This document shows, piece after piece, positions 1-5,968 of a stretch of DNA of 7,220 nucleotides (within the stretch, counting starts at the first letter, position 1; the number at the start of each line of letters is the position of its first letter). This DNA comes from Verrucomicrobiales bacterium (GTDB lineage Bacteria; Verrucomicrobiota; Verrucomicrobiia; Verrucomicrobiales; Verrucomicrobiaceae). Location of the stretch: positions 1-7,220 of the forward strand of contig DMMK01000654.1 of the NCBI GenBank assembly GCA_003453085.1, given 5' to 3'. Under the pieces are notes generated by a model that saw nothing but the letters and a program-made list of their open reading frames with translations, did no database searches and was not told the DNA's origin. Made by a program: the position numbers and the translations under genes.

Positions 1-388
1 GGCGTAGCCGATACAGGGCATTTTTAGAGCTCGGTAGATGGGTGTTCCCGAATCTACCAGCGACAAAAAGTTTGCCATCATTCAGAACCGCAATGGCATG
101 GGGTTCGATGTGTATCCGTGTTTCGAAAGCTGTGTCACGACTGCCGTCAGGGTTGAGCCTGGCGATAAATGGTCGGATGTCTTCATTCACATCAAAAAAA
201 TCCCCGCCAATCACGATCTTCCCATCGGGTTGCACAGCGGCGGCTCTCACTGATTGGCTAGAGAGAGCAGCACTATAAGCCTTGCCTTTAAAAGTCACAT
301 CCACATCCCCAGGAGCGGCGGGGGCCAGGGTGGTGAGGACTAGCCAGCAGAGGCTGAGTAGGCAGGGGGGTAGGATATTTTTTGCCAT
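1..388 (-). CDS. Secreted delta-60 repeat protein, N-terminal part
   Basis: This gene is open at the left edge; 129 codons are visible. Residues 1-25 form a signal peptide: a Lys near the start, a hydrophobic core rich in Leu, then an Ala/Pro-rich end (LAPAAP). The mature part begins with GDVDVTF, close to the 'DLDxTF' opening of delta-60 repeat proteins. A first repeat covers about residues 47-79, with the hallmark stretches [13 protein letters not shown] and [16 protein letters not shown] second covers about 97-129 ([13 protein letters not shown], then LYRL). Such repeats build beta-propeller-like folds in secreted or surface proteins; the function of this one is unknown. An in-frame ATG ten codons upstream (position 418) could also be the start. 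I prefer 388 because it gives the cleaner signal peptide and leaves room for the candidate promoter at 402-430. No Shine-Dalgarno sequence precedes either. The family call is firm; the full length and any C-terminal anchor lie outside the window. Confidence 0.85.
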   Translation of the reverse strand, partial: MAKNILPPCLLSLCWLVLTTLAPAAPGDVDVTFKGKAYSAALSSQSVRAAAVQPDGKIVIGGDFFDVNEDIRPFIARLNPDGSRDTAFETRIHIEPHAIAVLNDGKLFVAGRFGNTHLPSSKNALYRLR

Positions 389-401
389 GAACGCTAGGCG
401 G

Positions 402-430
402 ATAATGCCTAGGGCCATCGGTAAAGTCAA
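402..430 (-). promoter_or_regulatory. Candidate sigma-70-type promoter for the delta-60 gene
   Basis: On the minus strand TTGACT (425-430) matches the -35 consensus at five of six bases. It is followed after exactly 17 bases by CATTAT (402-407), which matches the -10 consensus at four of six, including the conserved final T. Transcription would begin only a few bases before the ATG at 388, so the leader would be very short. This arrangement disfavours the upstream in-frame ATG at 418, which lies between the two boxes. The call is by pattern only. Confidence 0.35.
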
Positions 431-443
431 TGTAACGATCTAT

Positions 444-462
444 CCTTTAGCCCCTCTAAAGG
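444..462. repeat. Perfect 7-bp inverted repeat between two minus-strand genes
   Basis: CCTTTAG (444-450) and CTAAAGG (456-462) are exact reverse complements around a 5-base loop. The repeat lies 22 bases past the stop of the large esterase and upstream of the delta-60 gene's candidate promoter. As RNA it would be a short stem read from the esterase, but no run of T follows on the minus strand, so it is at best a weak or factor-dependent terminator. It could also be a protein-binding site. No other terminator is visible for the esterase. Confidence 0.4.
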
Positions 463-484
463 TCGGGGAATGCGCCTCCCTGTT

Positions 485-2452
485 TCACTCCTTCGTCAGC
501 TTCAGCAAGGCGTCCACATCGCCGTATTTGACGGCACCGGGGACGAAATTCACATCCCAGGGGGACTTTAAATCGGCAAACCGGAAGCCTTCCAGGTCGG
601 CGGTAACGCCATCCAGAGCGAGAACGGTGCCGGTGACCAGAGCGATGGGGCCCGCGCCTTCCAGGCCGTGGATTTTGAGCTGCTTCACGGGATACTTTTC
701 CTGGCTCTGCATCATGGTGACCATCGTCATGGCATCGTGCACACGGCGGGCCAGGAGGGTGGGGTTATAACCAAAGGTGTAACCGCTGAATTCACGGAAG
801 TCATTGGCTTTGGCCTTCAGGTTGTCTCCAGCCTTGAGCTGTTCCGTCATGCCGCGCAAGTAGAGGTCGGGGCAGGCGATGGCGATGCCTTGATCCAGCA
901 GCTTCTGGGCGACAGGGGTGGGGCCTGCGGCGGTGAGGACGGAGTCGCTACCCTTCAGGCTCAGCCACAGGGTGGCCTCGCCCTGCCAGTTTTTCGGGTA
1001 GAGGAAGACGGAGTGCAGGGTTTCCTCGTCGCGGGTGTTTTGGATGCGACCGTGGACGATGAAGTGATCGGCCTTTTCTTCTTTTTTCACCATTTCATAG
1101 GCAACTTCCTGTGGGGTGGGCTGGGGGCGGCCCACGATGGTCTTCCAGGCTTCGCCCACGATTTTGTGCAACGCGGTGGTATCGTCCTTCTGGATGAGGG
1201 CGGTGATGTTCTTTTCATCCTGCGCCGTCATCCAGTCGCAGACAGCTTTTTCATGGGCCTCTCCCACCGCATCGCCCGTGGGGGCAGGGTGCTCGGCAGT
1301 CCAGACGGTCATATCTGCCTTGGTGGAAAAGATGAAGTCGCGCTCCTGAATGGGGCTTTTTTGGCCCAACTGGAAATGCTGGTTGAAGAACTCATACATC
1401 GCTAGCCGGGAGGGCAGATTGTAGTTGTGCGGAAACTGGGTGGCGATGTGGGCGGTGACCTTGTCTGGCACGCCGAGTTTGGCATAAAGATCCTTCAGAT
1501 CTGGCAGGCCCTTGGTGGCGACTTCCTTTGTCCAATCATCCGCAGCGGTGATGCCAAGTGGGCGCGGTGCGGTGAGCGCGGCGATGTCCACATTCCCCTG
1601 GCCGATGCGCAGGTAGTGGCCGTTTTCACAGGTGCAGCCGCCCTGCATGGCGGTGGAGACCATGACGCAGGGGAAGGCCGCTTTGATCCGTGGGTCAATG
1701 CCCGTGATCATCATCGTCTGGGTGCCGCCCCCGCTGGCCCCCGTGCAGCCGATGCGGTCTGGGTCTATGCCCTCCAGACTCAGCAGGAAATCCAGCGCAC
1801 GCACGCTATTCCAGGTGTGCAGGCCCAGGTAGGTCTGCAGGCGCAGATCTGCCTGCGGGCTGAGGAAGCCTGCCTGGCCCGCCCCGTGGCGGTGGAGGGG
1901 AAACTGGATGGAGTCGGCATTGCCCAGTGTATCATAATGAAAGGCTGCGCAGCCCATGCGGGCCAGGTGCACACAGCGAGCCTGCAGTGGGGAACGGGCG
2001 GCAGATTCACGCTCCTCCGCCCCTGTTTCGATCTGCTTTTTGACTGCCGCACTGCCCGCACCTTCATCCATGAAACGGCCATTCGGCCAGTGCCCGTGGG
2101 GGCACAGGATGCCGGGGATCTTGCCGCTGCGCTTTTTCGGCAGATACAGGCTGCCAGTCACGTAGTGGCCGGGCAGGCTTTCAAAAAACACGCGGTCAAT
2201 CGTGTAGTCCTCCCGCTCCACCCGGCCATGGATGGTGGCCTTCAGCGGGGTCTTTTCCGGCATCGGCCACAGGCCATTGGCCAGCAGCACACGTTTTTCG
2301 ATCTCCGCCCGCCGCACCTGCCACGCCGCCGCATCCGCCACCGGGGTAAAGGGAAAGTAGCCATTCAGATCCCGCATCGGTCGTGCATTATCCATGCAGG
2401 AAGCAGAGGCCGTGAGGAACAGGAGGCAGGGGAGCAGGAGCCGGGCTTTCAT
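485..2452 (-). CDS. Exported two-domain alpha/beta hydrolase, acetylxylan esterase-like
   Basis: This is a probable carbohydrate or xylan esterase acting outside the cytoplasm. Residues 1-18 form a signal peptide (MKARLLLPCLLFLTASAS) ending in Cys19; the lipobox is poor, so a lipoprotein is possible but uncertain. The N-terminal alpha/beta hydrolase domain (about 85-360) shows PHGHW near 118-122 and a Ser nucleophile at 240 in GASGGG. The likely acid is Asp305 or Asp306 in TAADDW, and the likely base is His342 in QFPHNY. Residues about 455-655 look like a second hydrolase fold in which the nucleophile elbow reads HGLEGAG, with Glu598 in place of Ser, so this half is probably non-catalytic. 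The reading frame extends upstream to 2584, but that stretch reads as non-coding and puts the signal peptide inside the protein; ATG 2452 is preferred. No Shine-Dalgarno sequence is present. The gene is divergent from lysC. The exact substrate cannot be read from sequence. Confidence 0.85.
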   Translation of the reverse strand: MKARLLLPCLLFLTASASCMDNARPMRDLNGYFPFTPVADAAAWQVRRAEIEKRVLLANGLWPMPEKTPLKATIHGRVEREDYTIDRVFFESLPGHYVTGSLYLPKKRSGKIPGILCPHGHWPNGRFMDEGAGSAAVKKQIETGAEERESAARSPLQARCVHLARMGCAAFHYDTLGNADSIQFPLHRHGAGQAGFLSPQADLRLQTYLGLHTWNSVRALDFLLSLEGIDPDRIGCTGASGGGTQTMMITGIDPRIKAAFPCVMVSTAMQGGCTCENGHYLRIGQGNVDIAALTAPRPLGITAADDWTKEVATKGLPDLKDLYAKLGVPDKVTAHIATQFPHNYNLPSRLAMYEFFNQHFQLGQKSPIQERDFIFSTKADMTVWTAEHPAPTGDAVGEAHEKAVCDWMTAQDEKNITALIQKDDTTALHKIVGEAWKTIVGRPQPTPQEVAYEMVKKEEKADHFIVHGRIQNTRDEETLHSVFLYPKNWQGEATLWLSLKGSDSVLTAAGPTPVAQKLLDQGIAIACPDLYLRGMTEQLKAGDNLKAKANDFREFSGYTFGYNPTLLARRVHDAMTMVTMMQSQEKYPVKQLKIHGLEGAGPIALVTGTVLALDGVTADLEGFRFADLKSPWDVNFVPGAVKYGDVDALLKLTKE

Positions 2453-2541
2453 GGTGGAGAGGAGCAGGATGAGAGAGAAGATCGCGCTTTGGGAAGGAAA
2501 ATTGCAGCCATTCCACAGCTTCCCGGTCCGCAATGGCCCCA

Positions 2542-2563
2542 GCAAACGTGATTTCCCGTTTGC
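2542..2563. repeat. Inverted repeat in the esterase/lysC divergent region
   Basis: GCAAACG (2542-2548) and CGTTTGC (2557-2563) are exact reverse complements separated by 8 bases, giving a 22-base dyad. It lies in the 153-bp region between two divergent genes, 42 bases upstream of the lysC ATG and about 90 bases upstream of the esterase ATG. It could be an operator for a dimeric regulator, or a stem in the lysC leader RNA. No convincing promoter could be placed next to it, so its role is open. Confidence 0.45.
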
Positions 2564-2581
2564 ACCCCCCGCAGGGCGTGC
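2562..2581 (+). other. Possible leader hairpin just upstream of lysC
   Basis: GCAC (2562-2565) pairs with GTGC (2578-2581). After one C-C mismatch, CCC (2567-2569) pairs with GGG (2574-2576), closing a 4-base loop (CGCA). The hairpin shares bases 2562-2563 with the preceding inverted repeat, so the two stems cannot both form completely. It ends 24 bases before the lysC start, and no T-run follows, so it is not an ordinary intrinsic attenuator. Confidence 0.25.
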
Positions 2582-2605
2582 CACTTTCGCCGCCCTTTCT
2601 CAGCC

Positions 2606-3832
2606 ATGGCCCTCATTGTCCAGAAATACGGCGGTACCTCCGTCGGCAATCCAGAACGCATCCGGAACTGCGCACGCCGCATTCTGGAAACTCAGCGCGC
2701 TGGCCACCAGGTCGTCGCCGTCGTCTCCGCCATGTCGGGCGTGACGGATAACCTCATCCGCCTGGCCAAAGAAGTGTCCCCAGAGCAGGACCCCAGCGAG
2801 CGCGAGATGGACGTCCTCCTTTCCACCGGAGAGCAGACCACCATCGCCCTCACCGCCATGGCCATCAATGCCCTCGGAGGCAAAGCCGTCTCCCTCACTG
2901 GAGCGCAGGCAGGCATCTCCACGGACCGCATGCATACCAAGGCCCGCATCGTCAACATCACGCCCGATGCCGTGCATAAGATGCTGGATGAAGGCAACAT
3001 CGTCATGCTGGCCGGCTTCCAGGGTGAAACCGCCAGTGGCGAGATCACCACGCTGGGCCGTGGCGGCAGTGACCTCACCGCCATCGCCATGGCCGCCGCC
3101 ATCAAGGCCGACCTCTGCCAGATTTACACCGATGTGGACGGTGTGTACACCTGCGACCCTCGCGTGGTGAAATGCGCGACCAAGATCGAAGAAATCAGTT
3201 ATGACGAGATGCTGGAAATGGCCAGCAGCGGCAGCAAAGTGATGCAGAGCCGGAGCGTCGAGTTTGCGAAAAAATTTGGCGTGCGTTTTGAAGTGCGCAG
3301 CAGCCTCAACAACAACCCAGGATCCCTCGTGAAAGAAGAAACCCCCGGTATGGAATCCGTCGTCGTGCGCGGCGTCAGCCTTGAGCGCAATCAGGCCAAG
3401 ATCACCATTGACGACGTGCCAGATCGCCCGGGCATCTCGTCCGTCATCTTTGGTGCCATCGCCGGTGCCAACATCATGATTGACATGATCGTGCAGAACG
3501 TCTCGTTCGATGGCGAAACGGACATCTCCTTCACCCTCAGCGCCGCAGATCTGCCGAAGGCCGAAAAAGCCCTGCGTGACATCCTTTCCACCCTCGGTGA
3601 CAAAGTGACCCTGCGTACCGAGTCTGGCGTGGCCAAACTCAGCGTGGTCGGCATCGGCATGCGCAGCCACAGCGGTGTCGCCGCCAAGATGTTCAAAGCC
3701 CTGGCCGACGTCAGCGTGAACATCCTCATGATCTCCACCAGCGAGATCAAGACCGCCGTCATCGTCCAGGAAGCCGATATTGAAAACGCCTCTCGCGCCG
3801 TGCACACCGCCTTCGGCCTGGATGCGGCCTAA
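2606..3832 (+). CDS. lysC: Aspartate kinase (aspartokinase) with two ACT domains
   Basis: It phosphorylates L-aspartate with ATP to 4-aspartyl phosphate, the first step toward lysine/diaminopimelate, threonine and methionine, in the cytoplasm. The 408-residue length is typical of the LysC class without a fused homoserine dehydrogenase. The kinase domain covers about residues 1-245, with the substrate/phosphate signature KYGGTSV at 7-13, STGEQT at 73-78, GRGGSD at 151-156 and YTDVDGVYTCDP at 174-185. Two ACT domains follow (about 264-335 and 345-405). They carry DRPG, the MIVQNVS segment and LSVVGIGM...SGVAA...STSEIK, the layout that binds lysine and/or threonine in feedback-inhibited enzymes. 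The ATG at 2606 begins directly with MALIVQKYGG, as expected for the family, although no Shine-Dalgarno sequence precedes it. An in-frame ATG at codon 249 could give a separate ACT-only subunit. The gene is monocistronic, closed by the terminator at 3889-3919. No lysine riboswitch is seen. Confidence 0.97.
   Translation: MALIVQKYGGTSVGNPERIRNCARRILETQRAGHQVVAVVSAMSGVTDNLIRLAKEVSPEQDPSEREMDVLLSTGEQTTIALTAMAINALGGKAVSLTGAQAGISTDRMHTKARIVNITPDAVHKMLDEGNIVMLAGFQGETASGEITTLGRGGSDLTAIAMAAAIKADLCQIYTDVDGVYTCDPRVVKCATKIEEISYDEMLEMASSGSKVMQSRSVEFAKKFGVRFEVRSSLNNNPGSLVKEETPGMESVVVRGVSLERNQAKITIDDVPDRPGISSVIFGAIAGANIMIDMIVQNVSFDGETDISFTLSAADLPKAEKALRDILSTLGDKVTLRTESGVAKLSVVGIGMRSHSGVAAKMFKALADVSVNILMISTSEIKTAVIVQEADIENASRAVHTAFGLDAA
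3350..3832 (+). other. Possible internal translation start giving a lysC beta subunit
   Basis: Codon 249 of lysC is ATG (3350-3352). It lies in the linker between kinase and ACT domains (TPGMESVVVRGVS), preceded by a purine-rich GAAAGAAGAA nine bases upstream. Starting here would give a 160-residue protein with both ACT domains. Bacillus subtilis aspartokinase II and the Corynebacterium enzyme are known to make such a subunit from an in-frame start at the equivalent linker. Whether this site is used here is inference. Confidence 0.3.
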
Positions 3833-3888
3833 GCCGAGTTGCCAACGAATTAACAGCCCGTTGAATGACGGGAGAAGACCCTTAATCT

Positions 3889-3919
3889 GGGCAGTCCTTC
3901 ATCGGACTGCCCATTTTTT
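3889..3919 (+). terminator. Intrinsic terminator after lysC
   Basis: GGGCAGTCC (3889-3897) and GGACTGCCC (3904-3912) form a perfect 9-bp stem with a 6-base loop, followed by A and then six T (3914-3919). It begins 56 bases after the lysC stop. The opposite strand has no T-run after the stem, so it serves the plus strand only. A smaller stem, CCCGT/ACGGG (3857-3861 with 3868-3872), lies just upstream and is probably incidental. Confidence 0.9.
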
Positions 3920-3960
3920 ATAGGTGGACGTGTCCCCGACCCAGAGTGTCAGCATCCACC

Positions 3961-4854
3961 TCACATCGCCGGAGGCGGAGTCGGTTCAGCGACGGCTTTG
4001 GATTTGAACAGGCCCATGATCAAGGTGAAGGGCAGAAAGATGACCTTCAGAACGAGCCCCACGGTCATGGCGATGATCTTCATCGGCACGTGGAGAGCTT
4101 TGAACAGAGGTTTCAGTGCCACCTGCACGGCAGGCACCTTGGCATACAGGATGGAGATGCCGAGGATGAGGACAATGCCGACAAATTTGCGGGCAGGCCC
4201 CACATGGACAGGCCCCTCAAAAACCTGGAAGCTGGTGGTGGGATCGCTGAGCAATTCAAAGACGAGGATGCCACCTACGTAGCCGATGAGGACAAATGCT
4301 GTGTCAGCCAGGATGGGGAATTTCTCCAGCAGCTTGATGCAGGCCCCGGCTACAAAACGCAAGGCCAGGATGCCAATGAAAACGCCAGTGCAGACGACCC
4401 AGAGACGGGGATCAATGGCCACTGCTGCCACCACATTGTCCACGCTCAGGCTAAGATCCATCAGCTCAATGCCAATGACGGTGGCCCAGAGACCGCGCTG
4501 GTTGGGACTGTCTTTGTTGCCGTCGTTGTCTTCATCGCCAGCACCGGTAAAGTGCTCGCTCATCAGATAGACGAGATAGGCCGCTCCACAGATCTTGAGC
4601 CATGGGTTTTCGATGATCCACGCAGCGAAAAACATGCAGATGCCGCGAAAAAGATAGGCTCCAATGATGCCCAGTTTCAGGGCCAGATACTTTTGTTTCT
4701 CGGGAAGGTGGTTGGCCATGGCAGCAATGGCCAAGGCGTTGTCCACGCTCAGAAGTCCCTCGATGACGATCAGCATCAAAATGGCTGGTACTGCGGACGC
4801 GAGGTCGGCTGACGAAGGCAGGAAAGCGAGAATGGAATCGAAGAGGGGAAACAT
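3961..4854 (-). CDS. TerC-family integral membrane protein (probable metal ion exporter)
   Basis: This 297-residue inner-membrane protein has about seven to eight hydrophobic segments, near residues 22-45, 57-79, 86-98, 122-145, 151-172, 180-201, 222-242 and 258-282. The family's paired acidic signatures are both present: EGLLSVDNALA at 32-42 and ELMDLSLSVDN at 130-140. In characterised relatives (Alx, MeeF/MeeY) such Asp/Asn motifs sit in the membrane and the proteins export manganese or support metal loading of exported enzymes; the family name comes from tellurite resistance. Here the substrate is not shown by sequence. The loop at 104-118 is acidic and contains DEDNDGNKD, which resembles an EF-hand calcium loop. 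The C-terminus is a Pro-rich tail (PTPPPAM). The ATG at 4854 has no Shine-Dalgarno sequence. The 125-bp region upstream, shared with the divergent L,D-transpeptidase, shows no manganese riboswitch core. Confidence 0.92.
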   Translation of the reverse strand: MFPLFDSILAFLPSSADLASAVPAILMLIVIEGLLSVDNALAIAAMANHLPEKQKYLALKLGIIGAYLFRGICMFFAAWIIENPWLKICGAAYLVYLMSEHFTGAGDEDNDGNKDSPNQRGLWATVIGIELMDLSLSVDNVVAAVAIDPRLWVVCTGVFIGILALRFVAGACIKLLEKFPILADTAFVLIGYVGGILVFELLSDPTTSFQVFEGPVHVGPARKFVGIVLILGISILYAKVPAVQVALKPLFKALHVPMKIIAMTVGLVLKVIFLPFTLIMGLFKSKAVAEPTPPPAM

Positions 4855-4979
4855 GAACAGGACGGGCTGCCCTTCACTACATGGCCACTGGTCGAATCCA
4901 AACGGCTTTTTAATCAGGCTAAAGATTCCTGGAACATCCCGGACTGGCCTTCGATGAAAAATCGATTATTGGTTAAGGA

Positions 4980-5960
4980 ATGCGAAATTTTTCCCGACTT
5001 GTTTGTGCTTGGCTGGCCGTGGCCGGGCTGCCGTTCTTTGTCCTGAAAGCCGCAGCCCAGGATGGGGGGCCAGTGCCGAAAGACCGTAACACGATTCTGC
5101 AGTTGCAGATCTTTTTGGACAAACATCTCTTTGGCCCCGGGAAACTGGACGGGGCGGTGGGGGAGTTCACTTATAAGGCGGTGGTGAATTACAATTTCGC
5201 CAACGGCCACCAAGATCTCTATGACTGGGAGCCTGCCCTGAAAGCGGCCACCAAGGAGGTGCCGGTGATTTTTGCGGCCTTCAAGATCCGCAGCGACCTG
5301 GAAAGGTTTGTGAATCCGAAGCTACCGGAAAAGCCTGAGGAACAGGTGAAGCATCCTTACATGGCCTACCGCAGCTATGTCGAGCTCGTGGCTGAACGCT
5401 TTCACACGGACGAAAGCTTCTTGGCCAAGTGCAATCCGGAGCTGGACATGGCCAAGCTGACACCGGGAGACGTGGTGGTGGTGCCGAATGTGCGCTCCTT
5501 TCGCATCGAGGAAGTGAAACCCGTGCAGAGCTTTGGCAAAGACCCTGCATTGAGCAGCCACACCATTGTGGTGGACACGACCGAACGCATGGCAGCGGTT
5601 TATACCAGCGATGAAAAACTGTTGGCCGCCTTTCCTATCACTCCAGGCAAACCGGAGTTCATTCCCGTGGGCACCTGGAGTGTGAAGACCATGATGACCA
5701 CCCCCAGCTTTCGTTATGACAAGCAGTTCCTGGAAGCTGGAGTGAGAGGCAAGGAAGCCTATCAGCTTCCCCCTGGTCCGAACAGCCCTGTGGGCATCTT
5801 TTGGTGCGGACTCAGTAAGTCAGGCATCGGCCTGCATGGCACGGCAAATCCGCGCACCATTGGGCGCAGCCAGAGCGCAGGCTGTGTGAGATTGGCGAAC
5901 TGGGACGCCATCCGCCTGCCCACGCTGGTCCGGCCAGATTCGCGGGTGATCGTGCGGTAG
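4980..5960 (+). CDS. Exported L,D-transpeptidase (YkuD domain) with LysM-like region
   Basis: It probably forms or edits peptidoglycan cross-links (3-3 links between diaminopimelate residues) or attaches proteins to the wall, in the periplasm. The protein has 326 residues. Residues 1-26 are a signal peptide ending in LKAAA. Residues about 37-72 resemble a degenerate peptidoglycan-binding domain (repeated LQ..L, LDGAVGEFTYKAV). Residues about 126-170 resemble LysM (YRSYVELVAERF ... LTPGDVVVVPN). The YkuD catalytic domain covers about 193-326. It has the expected His286 in LHGT and the nucleophile Cys302 in SAGCVRL, with Arg304 following, so the active site looks intact. The ATG at 4980 is the first in frame that gives a full signal peptide. 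An AAGGA element touches the ATG directly, too close for normal Shine-Dalgarno function. A weak dyad TCGAT/ATCGA (4951-4965) lies just upstream. The gene is convergent with the next, its stop only 8 bases from that gene's stop. Confidence 0.93.
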   Translation: MRNFSRLVCAWLAVAGLPFFVLKAAAQDGGPVPKDRNTILQLQIFLDKHLFGPGKLDGAVGEFTYKAVVNYNFANGHQDLYDWEPALKAATKEVPVIFAAFKIRSDLERFVNPKLPEKPEEQVKHPYMAYRSYVELVAERFHTDESFLAKCNPELDMAKLTPGDVVVVPNVRSFRIEEVKPVQSFGKDPALSSHTIVVDTTERMAAVYTSDEKLLAAFPITPGKPEFIPVGTWSVKTMMTTPSFRYDKQFLEAGVRGKEAYQLPPGPNSPVGIFWCGLSKSGIGLHGTANPRTIGRSQSAGCVRLANWDAIRLPTLVRPDSRVIVR

Positions 5961-5968
5961 TGGAATGC

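Noticed and set aside
1427..2551. A 374-codon plus-strand frame opposite the large esterase (and a 245-codon one at 668-1405)
   Set aside because: Both are antisense shadows of the esterase. They lack family motifs, and the minus-strand protein keeps a full catalytic triad and signal peptide.
2453..2584. N-terminal extension of the large esterase to a start at 2584
   Set aside because: The added 44 residues precede what is clearly a signal peptide, have no family resemblance, and would fill the divergent intergenic region and overlap the 2542-2563 dyad.
2453..2605. Lysine riboswitch upstream of lysC
   Set aside because: The intergenic region is only 153 bp, shorter than a full lysine-sensing leader with expression platform, and its conserved core elements are not visible. 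Only short hairpins are present.
2600..3805. A 401-codon open frame on the minus strand covering almost all of lysC
   Set aside because: It mirrors lysC codon by codon; its His/Asp/Gly-rich product has no recognisable motif, while the plus-strand frame is a complete aspartate kinase. GC-rich codon bias commonly leaves the antisense frame open.
3923..3960. Inverted repeat GGTGGA/TCCACC flanking the 3' end of the TerC gene, as a terminator for it
   Set aside because: Only 6 bp pair across a 26-base loop, and A-rich and not T-rich sequence follows on the minus strand, so it does not fit an intrinsic terminator.
3946..4812. A 288-codon plus-strand frame opposite the TerC gene
   Set aside because: Its product is Gln/His/Asp-rich without domains, and it is antisense to a protein with both TerC signatures and regular membrane segments.
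4855..4979. Possible manganese riboswitch (yybP-ykoY type) upstream of the TerC gene
   Set aside because: This is a reasonable expectation for TerC relatives, but I could not find the conserved GGGGAGUA-type core or paired stems in the 125-bp leader region.
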